Below the pieces are notes generated by a model. It was not told the origin of the DNA. It saw only the letters and a program-made list of their open reading frames with translations, and searched no databases. DNA of 64,000 nucleotides from Adenanthera pavonina (taxonomy: Eukaryota > Streptophyta > Magnoliopsida > Fabales > Fabaceae): contig JAIVEN010000002.1 of the NCBI GenBank assembly GCA_026686845.1, positions 21,674,001-21,738,000 on the forward strand, read 5' to 3'. This document shows positions 35,055 through 46,633 of this stretch, in pieces; the first letter of the stretch is position 1, and every line of letters starts with the position of its first letter. A program made the translations under genes and the position numbers.

Positions 35055-36631
35055 CAGATACATATATCTCATACAATCCGTGAATGCAATGTGAAATGAA
35101 TGGAATGCATGTCTCCCTCGCACACAGCTAGAACCACAAGCTATCATCATAACAAGACATTTCATATATGTAATTCCCTTCTAACAGTCGGTGAAGACTG
35201 ATTCCGGGACATCACCAAGCTCACCTCCCATTAGTGCACCCGACCAAAGGTAACACTAATGTTTGGACCGTGACTCTCCTTCCCCTTTACCTACCATGAA
35301 TTGGTAGCGATTTAGGGAAGGTGCAGTCCACTGCGTGCTTTTCTCCTCCTAGCCATAGGAGGAGATTTAGCCGTAGGGATCCCATCCTTATCCTCCCTAG
35401 CATATATATATATATATATTCCATCCTTATCCTCCTTAATATATATATATTCCATCCTTGTCCTCATTAACATATATATCATCATATATCATATCGTCAT
35501 CACATCATCACCACCCAATCCGCCATATATCACAATCTCACAATGTTATGTGGTGATGCTCATGTAGCATCATATAATAATCATCATGATCTCAATGTCA
35601 TGCTATGCATCATGTCATATCATATCAATGTTATCATCACATATGTAATCATCATCATAATCATAATCATCATCTATCTGTGTGCATACCACGATATATA
35701 GAAAAAAGTGTACACAAACACATCTATATCGTGGTATGAAAGAAACATGCATATATACACAAATATACGTACTGTTATACAATATAATACAAACAAACAC
35801 CCGGTTACCTTTATTGTTGTCATCACACGCACATGGGTTCTACAAGCTTTCTTGAATGCCAATCCCATGACTAGTCTTCTCCGAGTAGCCAAACAACCTT
35901 AACAACACCATAATACCTTAATTAACCATATATACCAATAAACTAAACATCACAATTCAACTACTTTAGCCTAACCCAAGGTTCCAACACCCCTTTCATG
36001 CATCATTAAACTCCTAGGAATCGTTCAAGTACCAAATAATCTCATATACTTCTGATTCCCAAGAGCCATAGCCAAAAACAACCTAGATTTAAGCTCAAAT
36101 CATACATACACCCTTCAAAACTCACACCCAAGCATCAAGAACACCAAAACACACTTCCTTAATCCCATTTCATCCATTTCAATTGGTGGATTTCAGCCTA
36201 AACCAGAAATCCCAACATATAACAGACAAACCCTAAGTTCAGCCAAAGAAAATGGAGAGAGAGGAGTAAGGATCATTTACCGACATGAATCCAAGCTTTT
36301 GAGGTCCGAAAATCACTTCCCAAGGCCAAATCTTGCAAGCCCTAGCACAGCTCCTTTGTTCTTCTCTATCGATCCCCTTCGTTTCTTTCTTTTTGTTTGT
36401 CCAAAATGTTTTTGATTTAAACAAAATCCTCGACTCTCGCCGCGGCCTCAGATAAGTCCGCCGCAGCGCCACCGTGTTTCAACTGAACAATGCCACCGGA
36501 CTTGCTCTCACAGCGGCGGCCCTGCTTCAAGCCGCTGCGTGGAGCCATATTTTCCTCCACTTGAACCTTCCTTTATCCAGTTTCCTCCGGTTCTGTGCAC
36601 AATGCTAAAACAATGTCATGAAGGGTGTTAT
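34213..36631 (-). repeat. Large direct repeat unit A (LTR-like)
   Basis: About 2.4 kb, co-linear with unit B: 'tttttcactcgctactgga', 'cttgattccaactcatacaa', 'aatccaacttcgtat', 'aggttagttcatgggaga' variants, a (CA)n run (35019-35048), 'gattccgggacatcaccaa' and 'atttcaattggtggatttca'. On the minus strand the unit begins TAACACCCTTCATG, resembling the TGTAACACCC start of many plant Gypsy LTRs. No gag-pol or gene is present, so the assignment to an LTR family is inference. Confidence 0.7.
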
Positions 36632-38981
36632 AGACCTCCCCTGTTTTTCACTCGCTACTGGAATCTCTGGCGCCGCGGCCTGCTTCTTGGTGCCGCGGTG
36701 CATCTTGCTGGTTTCCATGCCAGCAAATTCTCCAACTCTGGGGCGAACATCCAACGAGTATAACTTTATACTCCGACCTCCGATTGACTTGATTTCAACT
36801 CCTACAAGTCAATATAGTCTCAATCTATCTATAGACACACTTTCACCTCAATCCAACTTCGTATAGAGATTCTGGACATCTGACACCATTTTGGCCACTT
36901 TTGCCCAAAACTCACCACTTAACACTCCCATTTGACACCAAAGGCAATTCAACCACTTGGGACAATTCACACAGGTCTAAAGCTACTAAACCAACTTGTC
37001 CAAAGAGGTTTCACCTCAAATGAACTATTTTTCTGAGATTTGACCCACTTGAACCCCATTAGACAAAACAGGCTACAGGCCCTAAAACACCATCAAGGCC
37101 CAATTCCACTCTTGGCTCATGAACACCATTAAACTGACTCCTCAATACCCCTAACCACACATAACACATACAATACAATTCCGCATACATAACCATCCAT
37201 ACATACATCCATCCATATAATCCACATCCATGACATACATTCATTACAAAACATTTGATCCTACTTGACATAAGATAAATATCCAAATTACATAAATACT
37301 ACATAGACCTAATACTCTCACATTCGATGCTACTCTCTCGTCTTCTTCGGATTAGTGCTAGAACCGTCACCTGAAAGGTTAGTTCATGGGAGAGGGGTAT
37401 GAAATAATATCTCAGTAACTGAGACAACTATACACACACACACACACACACACACATACACACACATATACATATATACTCATACAACTCATGAATGCAC
37501 TATGAAATGAATGGAATGCATGTCTCCATCACACACAGCTAGAACCACGGGCTATCATCATAATAGGATATTTCGTACAGGTAATTCCCTTCCAACAGTC
37601 GGTAAAGACTAATTCCGAGACATCACCAAACTCACTTCCTATGAGTACACCCAGCCAAAGGTAACACTAATGTTCGGACCGTGACTTTCCTTCCTCTTTC
37701 CCACTATGAATTGGCAGCGATTTAGGGAAGGTGTAGTTTACTACGCGTCTTTCTCCTCCTGGCCATAGGAGGAGATTTAGCTGTAGGGATCTCATCCTTA
37801 TCCTCTCTAACATATATATTTTATCCTTATCCTCCATAACATATATATTCAATCCTTATCCTCTATAACATATATTATAATATATCATATCGTCATCACC
37901 ACCAAATCCGTCAGATATCACATTCTCACAATGTCATGTGATGATGCTCATATATCATTATATAATAATAATAATCATCATCATGATCTCAATGTCATGC
38001 TATGCATAATGTCATATCACATCATAATCACATATATAATCATCATCATGATCAACATCTAGCTGTGTGCATACCATGATATATAGAAAATCGTACACAC
38101 AAATACATCTATACTGTGGTATGAAAGAAATATGCAGATATACACAAATATATGTACTATCATACCATACAAGTAATACAATACAAACAAACAGCCGGTT
38201 ACCTCAGGTTGTCAATACCACACACGTGGATTCCACGAACTTCTCGAGTAGTCGAACACACTTGAATCCCTCTCAGTTAACCAAATAACCTTCACAATAT
38301 CACAATTCCTCAATTAAAAACATATATCATATCACCAAACATCACAATTCAACCAATTTAGCCTAACCTAAGGTTCCAACACCACTTACATGCATCATTG
38401 AGCTCATTAAGAGCATTTAAACCTATAACAAACACATACAACTCAGATTCCTTATACTCTCAACTAAGAACAACCTAGGGTTAAGATCTAATCACATATA
38501 TTCCTTTCAAAACTCGCACTCAAGCATTAAGAACACCAAAACATACTTCCTTAATCCCATTACATCCATTTCAATTGGTGGATTTCAGCCAAATACTGAA
38601 AACCCAACTCATAACCGAAAAATTCCAAGTTTAAATCGAAGAAAATGAAGAGGGAGGAGTAGGGATCACTTACCAACGTGAATCCAAGGTTCCAAGGTCC
38701 AAAAATCACTCCCAAATGCCGGAAATCTTGAGTCCTAGTAGAGCTGTCGCTTTCTCCCTCTGTTTTCCTTCTTTTCCTTTGCGTCTGACTGACCGAAATG
38801 TTTATGATTTTTACTAGAAACCCGACTCCCGCCATGGCTCCATTAGTTTTCAGTCGAAAAGAGACATTGGACTTGGCTCTTGCTGTGGTGTGGAGCTCAA
38901 TTCTTCTCCACTTAAGCCTTTCTCCATCATATTTTCGCTAGTTTTGCACACAATGCTAAAACAAATACCATGAGGGGTGTT
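36632..38981 (-). repeat. Large direct repeat unit B (LTR-like)
   Basis: The second 2.35-kb copy, sharing all landmarks of unit A at similar spacing, including the (CA)n microsatellite (37433-37465) at the same relative place. On the minus strand it begins TGTAACACCCCTCATGG at about 38981. Small indels and scattered substitutions separate it from unit A. No coding sequence was recognised. Confidence 0.7.
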
Positions 38982-41091
38982 ACATTTTCCACTAAAGGAT
39001 AAGACAAAAATCCTAGTAACCAAAGAGCAACTCAACAAAAAAAAACAAGAATTCAAACGCATGAGGGTCTAGTGTGAAAACATTCGAATACAAGATTATA
39101 TACATATATGCAAGTGTACACAAAGCAATACATATGATATGCATCAGAACCTCACATCAATTCTGATAAGAACCATGAGCTAGTTACCATTACAGGGTAA
39201 CCTTGACAAGTAGCTCCATTCCAACAATTAGTAAAAGTCGATTCCGGGGCAACCACTAAGCTCACCTCCCACTAGTCATGACTCAAACAAAGGCCATTCC
39301 ATTAATGATTCGACCATGGTTCTCTTTCCCCTAAACCACCCAAATTGGTGGCTGTTGAGAGAAGGTGCATTTCCAAACCACTACCACCTATGTCTCCGGG
39401 CCGTAGGATGACTATTTAGTGACAGGACACCGCCTAAACACAATGCGCAAGGTATGCTAACATGTTATCTCATGCCATATGTATATCATCATGCTAGCAT
39501 GTCAATATTAACAATATTAACATGCAAGATATCTCATGGGATGCACAATATTCATACACACACATATCAGTGACCGTCATTCTCTTAGGCGTACACGCAT
39601 ATGTAAATATTTACATTGATCAGTTTCATTCATCATCATCATGTGAAACTAAGCAAAGGAGTGCACAACAAACAATTGTATACAAAGCTATCAACCACGT
39701 GCTCATAGGTGTACGCTCATATAGAGATTTACCATAGCTATACTCATTTATCATCATTATTATCATTGTCATTTTTTTTGTACTGGCATCAACATACATA
39801 ATATCTATATACAAATAAAAACAAGGGAATGTGTCACCATATGATGGTTCCATGTATGAATATATATATATATATATAACTAAGCATTTATATAATTTCA
39901 TTGCAACTTAACAAAAAGAAGGGGGTTCAAGTACACTTACTAGCCATGACAAAAAAAGCATATCATGATATGAAAGGTTCAAAACATACTATGCAAATAA
40001 AATTACTCCTTGGTTACATCAAGTTACTCAAACTCACACTATACTATGGTAGGCCATTGAACCACTAACTACACACACAAGAGGAAATGCATTCCCAGTC
40101 AATACAAAATGTCTCAAACGTGTGAAAAATCAAAACCAACATCAATTCGAAGCCCAATATTTACCCTTTCAGTAACCAATGCTCCTCAACATCTATAACA
40201 CACAATCTCTTTGCATAGACAAATAACCACTTACTAATAAATCCATTGCCTTCAAACAACTTGTTGGAGTAAAGATACTTCAATAAAACCATCACACAAC
40301 CCTCATTACCCTTAAACACACACATTAAGTGGTGACAAAGTTTCCGATAGAATCCAACTCGGTGCCCCAAGCATAAATCCAACAAAGCTAAGTTAACAAT
40401 GCCGTTTCGAAACAAAATTATATCCAAAACAACTCATAAAACCATACTTGAACACACTCAAGTTCAAATTTCATGAAAACCCAAAGATTAAAGGTTAGGG
40501 TTTGAAGGGGTAATAACTCGAATACCAAAAATCCAACTCTTAAGACTTTCAAACACCCATCAACACCTCAATGAAGCATTTAAACACCAATTAATCAGGA
40601 AGACACTCAGTTAGCTTGAAAATACTACCACACACCCAAATTCTTACTGCGAACCATGAAGAAGATAGAGGAGAAAGAGTAAGAATCATCATACCTTTGA
40701 GATTTAAGCTTCCCTAGACCTAAAAATCATCTTCCTAACCTCAAAGATAAAAAAACCCTAGCAGAGCTATTGTCCTTCTTCGAAAATACCCTATTCCGGT
40801 TGCTTGGTCACATCCCTTAAAATTTGAAATCCCAACTTGGTGCTACAATAAGGGAAACTAGCATCGTGGTGCTAGTACATTTTGCTTCTATCACCAACAC
40901 CCCAAAACTTGACTTTCACCATGATGCTCCCTAGCTTTGTCACAATGTGAGCTACTTCTGCTTTTATTCTCTACTTACTCCATTTCTCGCTTTTTCCTCC
41001 AGTCCTGGCCCCTTTGGTCCCTCACAATTCCGAAAATCTTCTTCCATGAATCCACTAACATATCCAGAAGAACTAAATTGAGGTTGTTACA
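38982..41091 (-). repeat. Diverged partial third copy (unit C)
   Basis: 39160-39420 aligns with the middle of units A and B ('gattccggggcaaccactaa', 'gctcacctcccactag', 'ttggtggctgttgagagaag'). It lacks the first 700 bp and is more diverged. The segment ends at 'ggttgttacat' (41083-41093), equivalent to the end of the other units. No gene was found. Confidence 0.5.
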
Positions 41092-41293
41092 TTTCTTATA
41101 GCCACAACATACTTATGTTAGCATTGTTGGATTTACTTGAGTGAAACCATGCTATGCATCATTAGATTTACTTGAGTGAAACCATGCTATGTGAATGGCG
41201 CACATAAGAAGTCTCCGTGAAAGTTACGTTTTGTAATGATCATTCAAGATAGTCTTTTTGATAGGAGAAGAATACTTTCCACCCATATAAATG

Positions 41294-41866
41294 ATAATTT
41301 ATAGGGGTTTTCAACCAATTTGGTGGTCCGATAGGCCAGGTCCTACCCGGCATATCGGGTTGGTCTCGGAGACCGGATCAGGTTGAGCATTAAGTTGATG
41401 ACAAACCCGGTCTTGTCTAGTCCTGATATATATATATATATATAATTTTATATTTTTTTAAAAAAATTTATATGATATTTTTCTTGGTACAACATTTGAA
41501 ATAAACTGGTTATATCATTATTGTAAATTTTTTAAGAATTTAATCTTTTAATTTTATTTAAAATTTTAAATTGATTTCTTAATATTATGTAAAAATAATA
41601 TATTATTATTAAGTATTTATAATTTTAACAAATGTTATTTTTGATTATAATATTATTTTTAAGGGAATATATTTTGGATGAATGTAATTATATTTTTATT
41701 AATAAATAAAATTAATTTATTTTTTATTTTTAGGTACTTTTTAAGATCGGGCCAATCCCGGTCTCGTATGCCAGGTTGATTTAGTCTCATCTAACATTAC
41801 AAAGACTGGATATCAGGTTGACTATCAATCTAGTCTTACCCAATTTTGTGCACTTCTAATGATTTA
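41294..41866. mobile_element. hAT-like MITE
   Basis: The element spans 41302-41858 (557 bp). Its ends TAGGGGTTTTCAACCAATTT and AAATTG-GTGCACTTCTA-type sequence are imperfect inverted repeats. The flanking 8-mers ATAATTTA (41294-41301) and ATGATTTA (41859-41866) agree at 7 of 8. GC-richer arms surround an AT-rich core. Non-coding. Confidence 0.75.
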
Positions 41867-42243
41867 CCATTGGATTCATGCCATTGTCTTCACAGAATAT
41901 CTTATTTTGCTTTGCATTCTCATTTCGATTTCTATTCCTATAAATTATATGATCATGTAAACCAAATGGAGCCCTATATATATGGTAATCCATTGAAAAT
42001 GAAAAGGAAACAAGCAATGTATATATGGTAAATCATACGATTTGAATTCTCCAAATTTGAGAGAATCTTCATTAATATTTGTGTAAATTATCAAATTTAG
42101 AGCATTTAAATTCAATTTGATTTGAATATAAAAGGGAAGATATATTATTTCAAGGTCAGGTGGCTTTGCTATTGGTTACTGCTGATTTTGAATTTCACTG
42201 GTCACCAAACACATAGGCTATTGATATATACTATATATATATA

Positions 42244-42535
42244 CTCCTTCCTCCAATCCCATTTATAAGAAAAAAATACTTTATAGATATTAAGAAAAGT
42301 TATTTTAGTTAGTTAAAACTAATTAATTTGTTTCACATTTTAAGTTTCTTCTAAAATTACCCTTACTTAATCTAATACTAATTTGAATTATTAATGTATT
42401 TAATTTATCTTACACAATAAATGACAGGTAGCTTTTGAAAATAAATAATTTAATATGCCATTAATTCTTTTTTTTCCTATATTCAAAATCACGAAAAAGA
42501 AAAATTTTTTTCCTTATGAATATATCTGGAGGGAG
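42244..42535. mobile_element. Stowaway-like MITE, inverted relative
   Basis: A 292-bp element from TA|CTCCTTCCTCCAATCCC to CTGGAGGGAG|TA. The interior ('acccttacttaatctaatac', 'aaataaatgacaggtag') is a diverged inverted version of family 1. Confidence 0.75.
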
Positions 42536-42823
42536 TATATAACTAGCATGGCCTTCACACGCCCCAAATATATCATCATGCAAGTTTTAAGTGTATTTTT
42601 CTTTGGTGTCAACTTAAGAGAGTGAGTGAGTGCCATTTTGTTAATTAGCAGAGGCAAAGCTAGTTTTGAAACTCTTAGGGGCCAAGCTTTTGATTTAACA
42701 TATGGGATGTGTATATATTATGTAAATATATGTATATATAATGAGTAAATATAAAAGCTGAGGACCATGGTATCCACCAGTCCCATTCCTTCAAACCTTG
42801 ATAATTAATACTCGAGTAAGCTA

Positions 42824-43085
42824 CTCTCTCTAATTCGTAAAAATTATCATTTTAGATTTTTTTATACAGATTATAAAAGTTATTAAATGACCTAAAATAT
42901 TATAAAATTTAATAATATTATACCAAAATGATTTTAATTTAAATGTTCTCTTAAATAATTTATTTGATATTAATAAAAGATAAAACAGTAAAATTAGTAA
43001 TTAATATTTCATTTGAATTCTAAAATGATAAATATTATGAAAATCTCAAAAATCTTAAAATGATAATTTTTGACCCAGATGGAAT
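42824..43085. mobile_element. Stowaway-like MITE (family 2)
   Basis: Bounded by TA|CTCTCTCTAATTCGTAAAAA and TTTTTGACCCAGATGGAATA. The interior is the reverse complement of the 5561-5762 copy. It lies 38 bp beyond the ancestral stop of the UGT gene. Confidence 0.65.
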
Positions 43086-43123
43086 ATAAAGAAACAAATT
43101 AGCACTCCTATATATGGCCTTAA

Positions 43124-46100
43124 TCAAGACTTTCTCCATGTGAGTGCTAAATGAGATTATGTCCTCGCACATGAGCCATATTCTGTTAAAATATTGACAG
43201 CAACCTCTTGTTGTAGTTGTTTCATTCTCCTGCAAATCATGCCACCTTCCTCATCCCCTCCCTTACACTCTTTATCACCTTGGCTATCTCCTCCTTCGGC
43301 ACTATCCCCTTTTCATTAACCTCTGGTCTTACAGCCACCTTGAGGCCTTTCGTCAGCATCACTGCGTTCATCTTCTGATCATAAAACAGAGGCCAAGCTA
43401 TCATAGGCATCCCATGAACCACACTCTCAAGAGTGGAGTTCCAACCACAGTGGCTCAAGAATGCACCCGTGGCACCATGGCTAAGCACTTCAATCTGTGG
43501 GGCCCACAATGGGACCACAAGCCCTTGCTCTTTCGTTCTGTCCAAGAACCCACTTGGCAACCACCCGGAGCCTGAAGGATCCTCCATCGGGTCAGCCCCC
43601 TTAATGAAAGCAGCACTTGAAGATTTACTTGGGGCTCTGAGGATCCACAAGAACTTGTGACCACTCATTTCTAACCCCAGAGCCAGCTCATCCTGTTGTT
43701 TTTTGCAGAGGGTCCCACCACTACCCGGACAAACGTAAACAACAGAGCTTGGGGGTTGTTTCTCTAACCACCTCAAGCAATTGGATTTGGATCTATCCGT
43801 CTGATGACCCGAACCTGTTTGTACAATGGGTCCCACGGGGTGAACAGGAGGGTGGTTTCTTCGTCTTCCTCCTTCCGTCAAGGCTGCTATAGCTCCGCCT
43901 TCCAACTCCGCAAAGCTATTCACCAACACACCGTCGGCATCACGCAGTCGTTTGCATCGTTCAACATACAGCTTGTGAGCTTCAGTGGATCGGACATGGA
44001 GATGGTCTGGGAGATCTCTGCCATGGAAAGCCACACAACCTGTGTTCAACTTTGACTTGTAACCAATTTATAGATTTTTAGGCCAAATTATTATAATTTA
44101 AATTTAAACTTCGTATGAATTCGAATATATTTTTTAAGCAATAAAATATTAAAAATAAAAAAATTGTTAAATATACAATCATCGGTTTAACATCGTCAAT
44201 GCAGAAAAAAAAGGGGTCTCCCCGCTTTGATTTTTTATTTTTTTGAAATTAAATGTTTTTTCTTTGGTAAAGAAATTAATTGTTATAGATATAAGGATAT
44301 GTTTATCGGAATCATGTATTTATGTATTTTTATTCTCTTACTGTCTTTTTTTTCATGCTATTGTATCACTGTATGACTATTGTGATGACAAAAAGTTCCA
44401 ATTTCTACTTCATAGTAATAGAAGGATAAAAACATGACTTTGTGACTCTAAAAATTATTTTTTATCTCTAAAGTTAAATCTCAGAAAAAAAAAGAAAAAA
44501 GAAAGAAAAAATGATGGTGACAGGAGTAACGCGGGAGGTGTTTCCCACGAAGAAAAAATTGGCTGGACCAGCTGGTTCAATCGGTTCAACCGGAAACTGG
44601 CCCCTGGTCTGATCATAGAGACAAATTTAGGGTTTTTAGAACCAGTACGAACCGATCAAAAAATGGTACAAAAAAGGGTTAAACCGGTCTGGACCTTTTT
44701 TTTAAAAATATTTTTTAAAATAAAATAACATTATTTTTAGTATTAAGTAGTGTTATTTTTAGTATAAATTTTTTTTCTATATTATAATATATTATAAGTA
44801 TTATTATGATATATAATTATTAATAATGATAAATTTACTTAACAAATAATATGAAAATAGAATATCAATTGACTATTTTGAATTCAAAATATAATTATAT
44901 ATGAATATTAACTTGTTAGATTTTAATATTAGTTTGTAAAACTTATTAATAATATTTTTAATTTTCTATATATTATTAAATTTACTTTTTATCCTAAAAT
45001 AAATGTTAATTTTATGATCATGGATAAATATCTTTTATATTTTTTATATTTTTTATTTATATTATTGAAAATATATTAATTTATTCACAACCGGTCCGAT
45101 CCGGTCCGACCACTGAACCTTGAACCATTACCTCATCAAATTCAATTACTAGTATAATTTTTAATACCTTGGTGTTTCCACTGAGCCCACTTAAGCATTT
45201 CAAAAATTAGTATTATGGAATCCACATTTTAAATGTCCAAGTTCAATGTTTGGGAACACACATATTTGCAATATGAATGTCAAAGTTCATGTACTTAGAT
45301 AAAAGTAATTATTATTTGATTCTGCTAAGTGGAACTCGTGACTTTACAAGTGGAAGCATATGCTCTTAGTAACAAGCCACAAGCTGGAAAGGCAAAAGTA
45401 ATTAATTATACTATTTTAAAAATCCATAGTTGCATATCTGAAAGTAATAGTTATTCTTTTAATTAAATTAAAATAAAACAAAAATCTCCATTTCAAAAGA
45501 AAATTAACGTTTTATATAATTTGAACATTTTTTTTCGTGAGCACTAAGGTATCCCAAACCATAGCTGAATACTAATCCTTTTAAGACATAGTGATCATCA
45601 AACTAGATTTTATCTCTCTTAACAAACCATAGCTGAATACTAATCCTTTTAAGGTGTAGAGATTATCAATATAATCCAACAAAGTAATTTTTTTAATAAG
45701 ATCATAATGAATATATATATATAATTATATTAATTAAAAATAATATACGTACTAATACAAAATATATGTCACACCTGGGAGTTGGATCGCTTGTGACAAG
45801 TCTCTGCACTCATCATCATCATCATCATCAGTGGTAGAAGAAGAAGAAGAAGCGGATTCCTCAATTTGCGGTAAATGAAAGGAGAGGGAGAGCACCATAG
45901 CACTTGAAGGCTCGTAGTCGTAGCACAATATGTTGAGTTGCTTCCCAATAGCGAGTGCTTCAGTGGCGAAGGAATCAGTGATTAAGCAACGAAGGCTGGA
46001 GGTTGGGGTAGAGGTGAGCCATTTCAACTTCTCTCGGACCCAAGGCATAGAACGAGACACTGCGATCTGAATCAGAACCCCAGCAAGTGTCCCTGGAGGA

Positions 46101-46327
46101 AGGTCCCCCAGGTTGGGAGGAGGTAGAGAGACGTAGTCAATGGCAGAAGGAAGAGATCGAAGGAAGGCGATGGTGGCGTCGGGGGGTGGAGACCAGATTG
46201 TGGGGAAGATACAGGTGACGTGGAGGTGAGGATGAAGGAGAAGGAGCTTCTTGCAGAGCTCAACAATGGAGGCTTGATGGCTAAAGGCAGGGATTGAAAC
46301 CGCAGCTATGTGGGTGGGTTTGTCCAT
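43124..46327 (-). pseudogene. UGT72-type glycosyltransferase, C-terminus broken
   Basis: Exon 1 is 46327..45775 (MDKPTHIAAVSIPAFSHQAS); the usual catalytic His of UGTs is present in AFSH. Exon 2 starts at 44039; the phase-1 junction gives IQLPG-CVAFHGRDLPD, the UGT72 arrangement. The PSPG box (WAPQIEVLSH ... SHCGWNSTLE ... WPLFYDQ) that binds the UDP-sugar is intact. After VREG, a one-base loss in a G-run (43255-43258) shifts the frame, which ends at TGA 43237-43239 (451 residues). The lost tail can still be read in the neighbouring frame (ICRRMKQLQQEVAVNILTEY), itself broken by TAA at 43157, before the ancestral TGA at 43124-43126. Family members glucosylate phenolics such as monolignols or hydroquinone in the cytosol. 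The exon 1 end has an Asp run (SSSSTTDDDDDD). A Copia element occupies the 5' leader. Weakly active truncated protein is possible, but a pseudogene is more likely. Confidence 0.85.
44040..45774 (-). other. UGT intron with transposon-like debris
   Basis: A 1735-bp intron between cca-g|GTGTGA and AACACAG|GT. From about 44550 to 45145 it holds CCGGT-rich flanks ('ggttcaaccgg', 'accggtccgatccggtccga') around a very AT-rich core, resembling a hAT-like insertion, though no clean TIR or TSD was found. The 29-bp phrase beginning 'aaccatagctgaatactaat' occurs twice (45557 and 45625). Confidence 0.6.
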
Positions 46328-46416
46328 ATGTGGAAACTCGATCTTTGCTCTTTGAAAAGCAAAACGATCGAACGCATACGACAGAGTTTGCAGGGGGAAA
46401 GAAATGTGGTGGTGAT

Positions 46417-46620
46417 TGAAGAAAGTAATTGTGGAAAATTACTCTGAATATTACTGAATAACTTGGGTTACATATATACATAAAAAACAAATCTATCTAA
46501 TAATTACAAAATCGAATCAAATCAAATCCCTATAATAAATAGAAGGATATGCTAAATATTAACAAAATAATATCCTAATAATATCCTATAATAAATAGAA
46601 GGATATGCTAAATATTAACA
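46417..46620 (-). repeat. Copia 3' LTR
   Basis: 204 bp, TG...CA ends. It contains a 36-bp internal direct repeat ('ataaatagaaggatatgcta' occurs twice). No difference from the 5' LTR was seen. Confidence 0.95.
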
Positions 46621-46633
46621 CCCCCCTTCAAAC

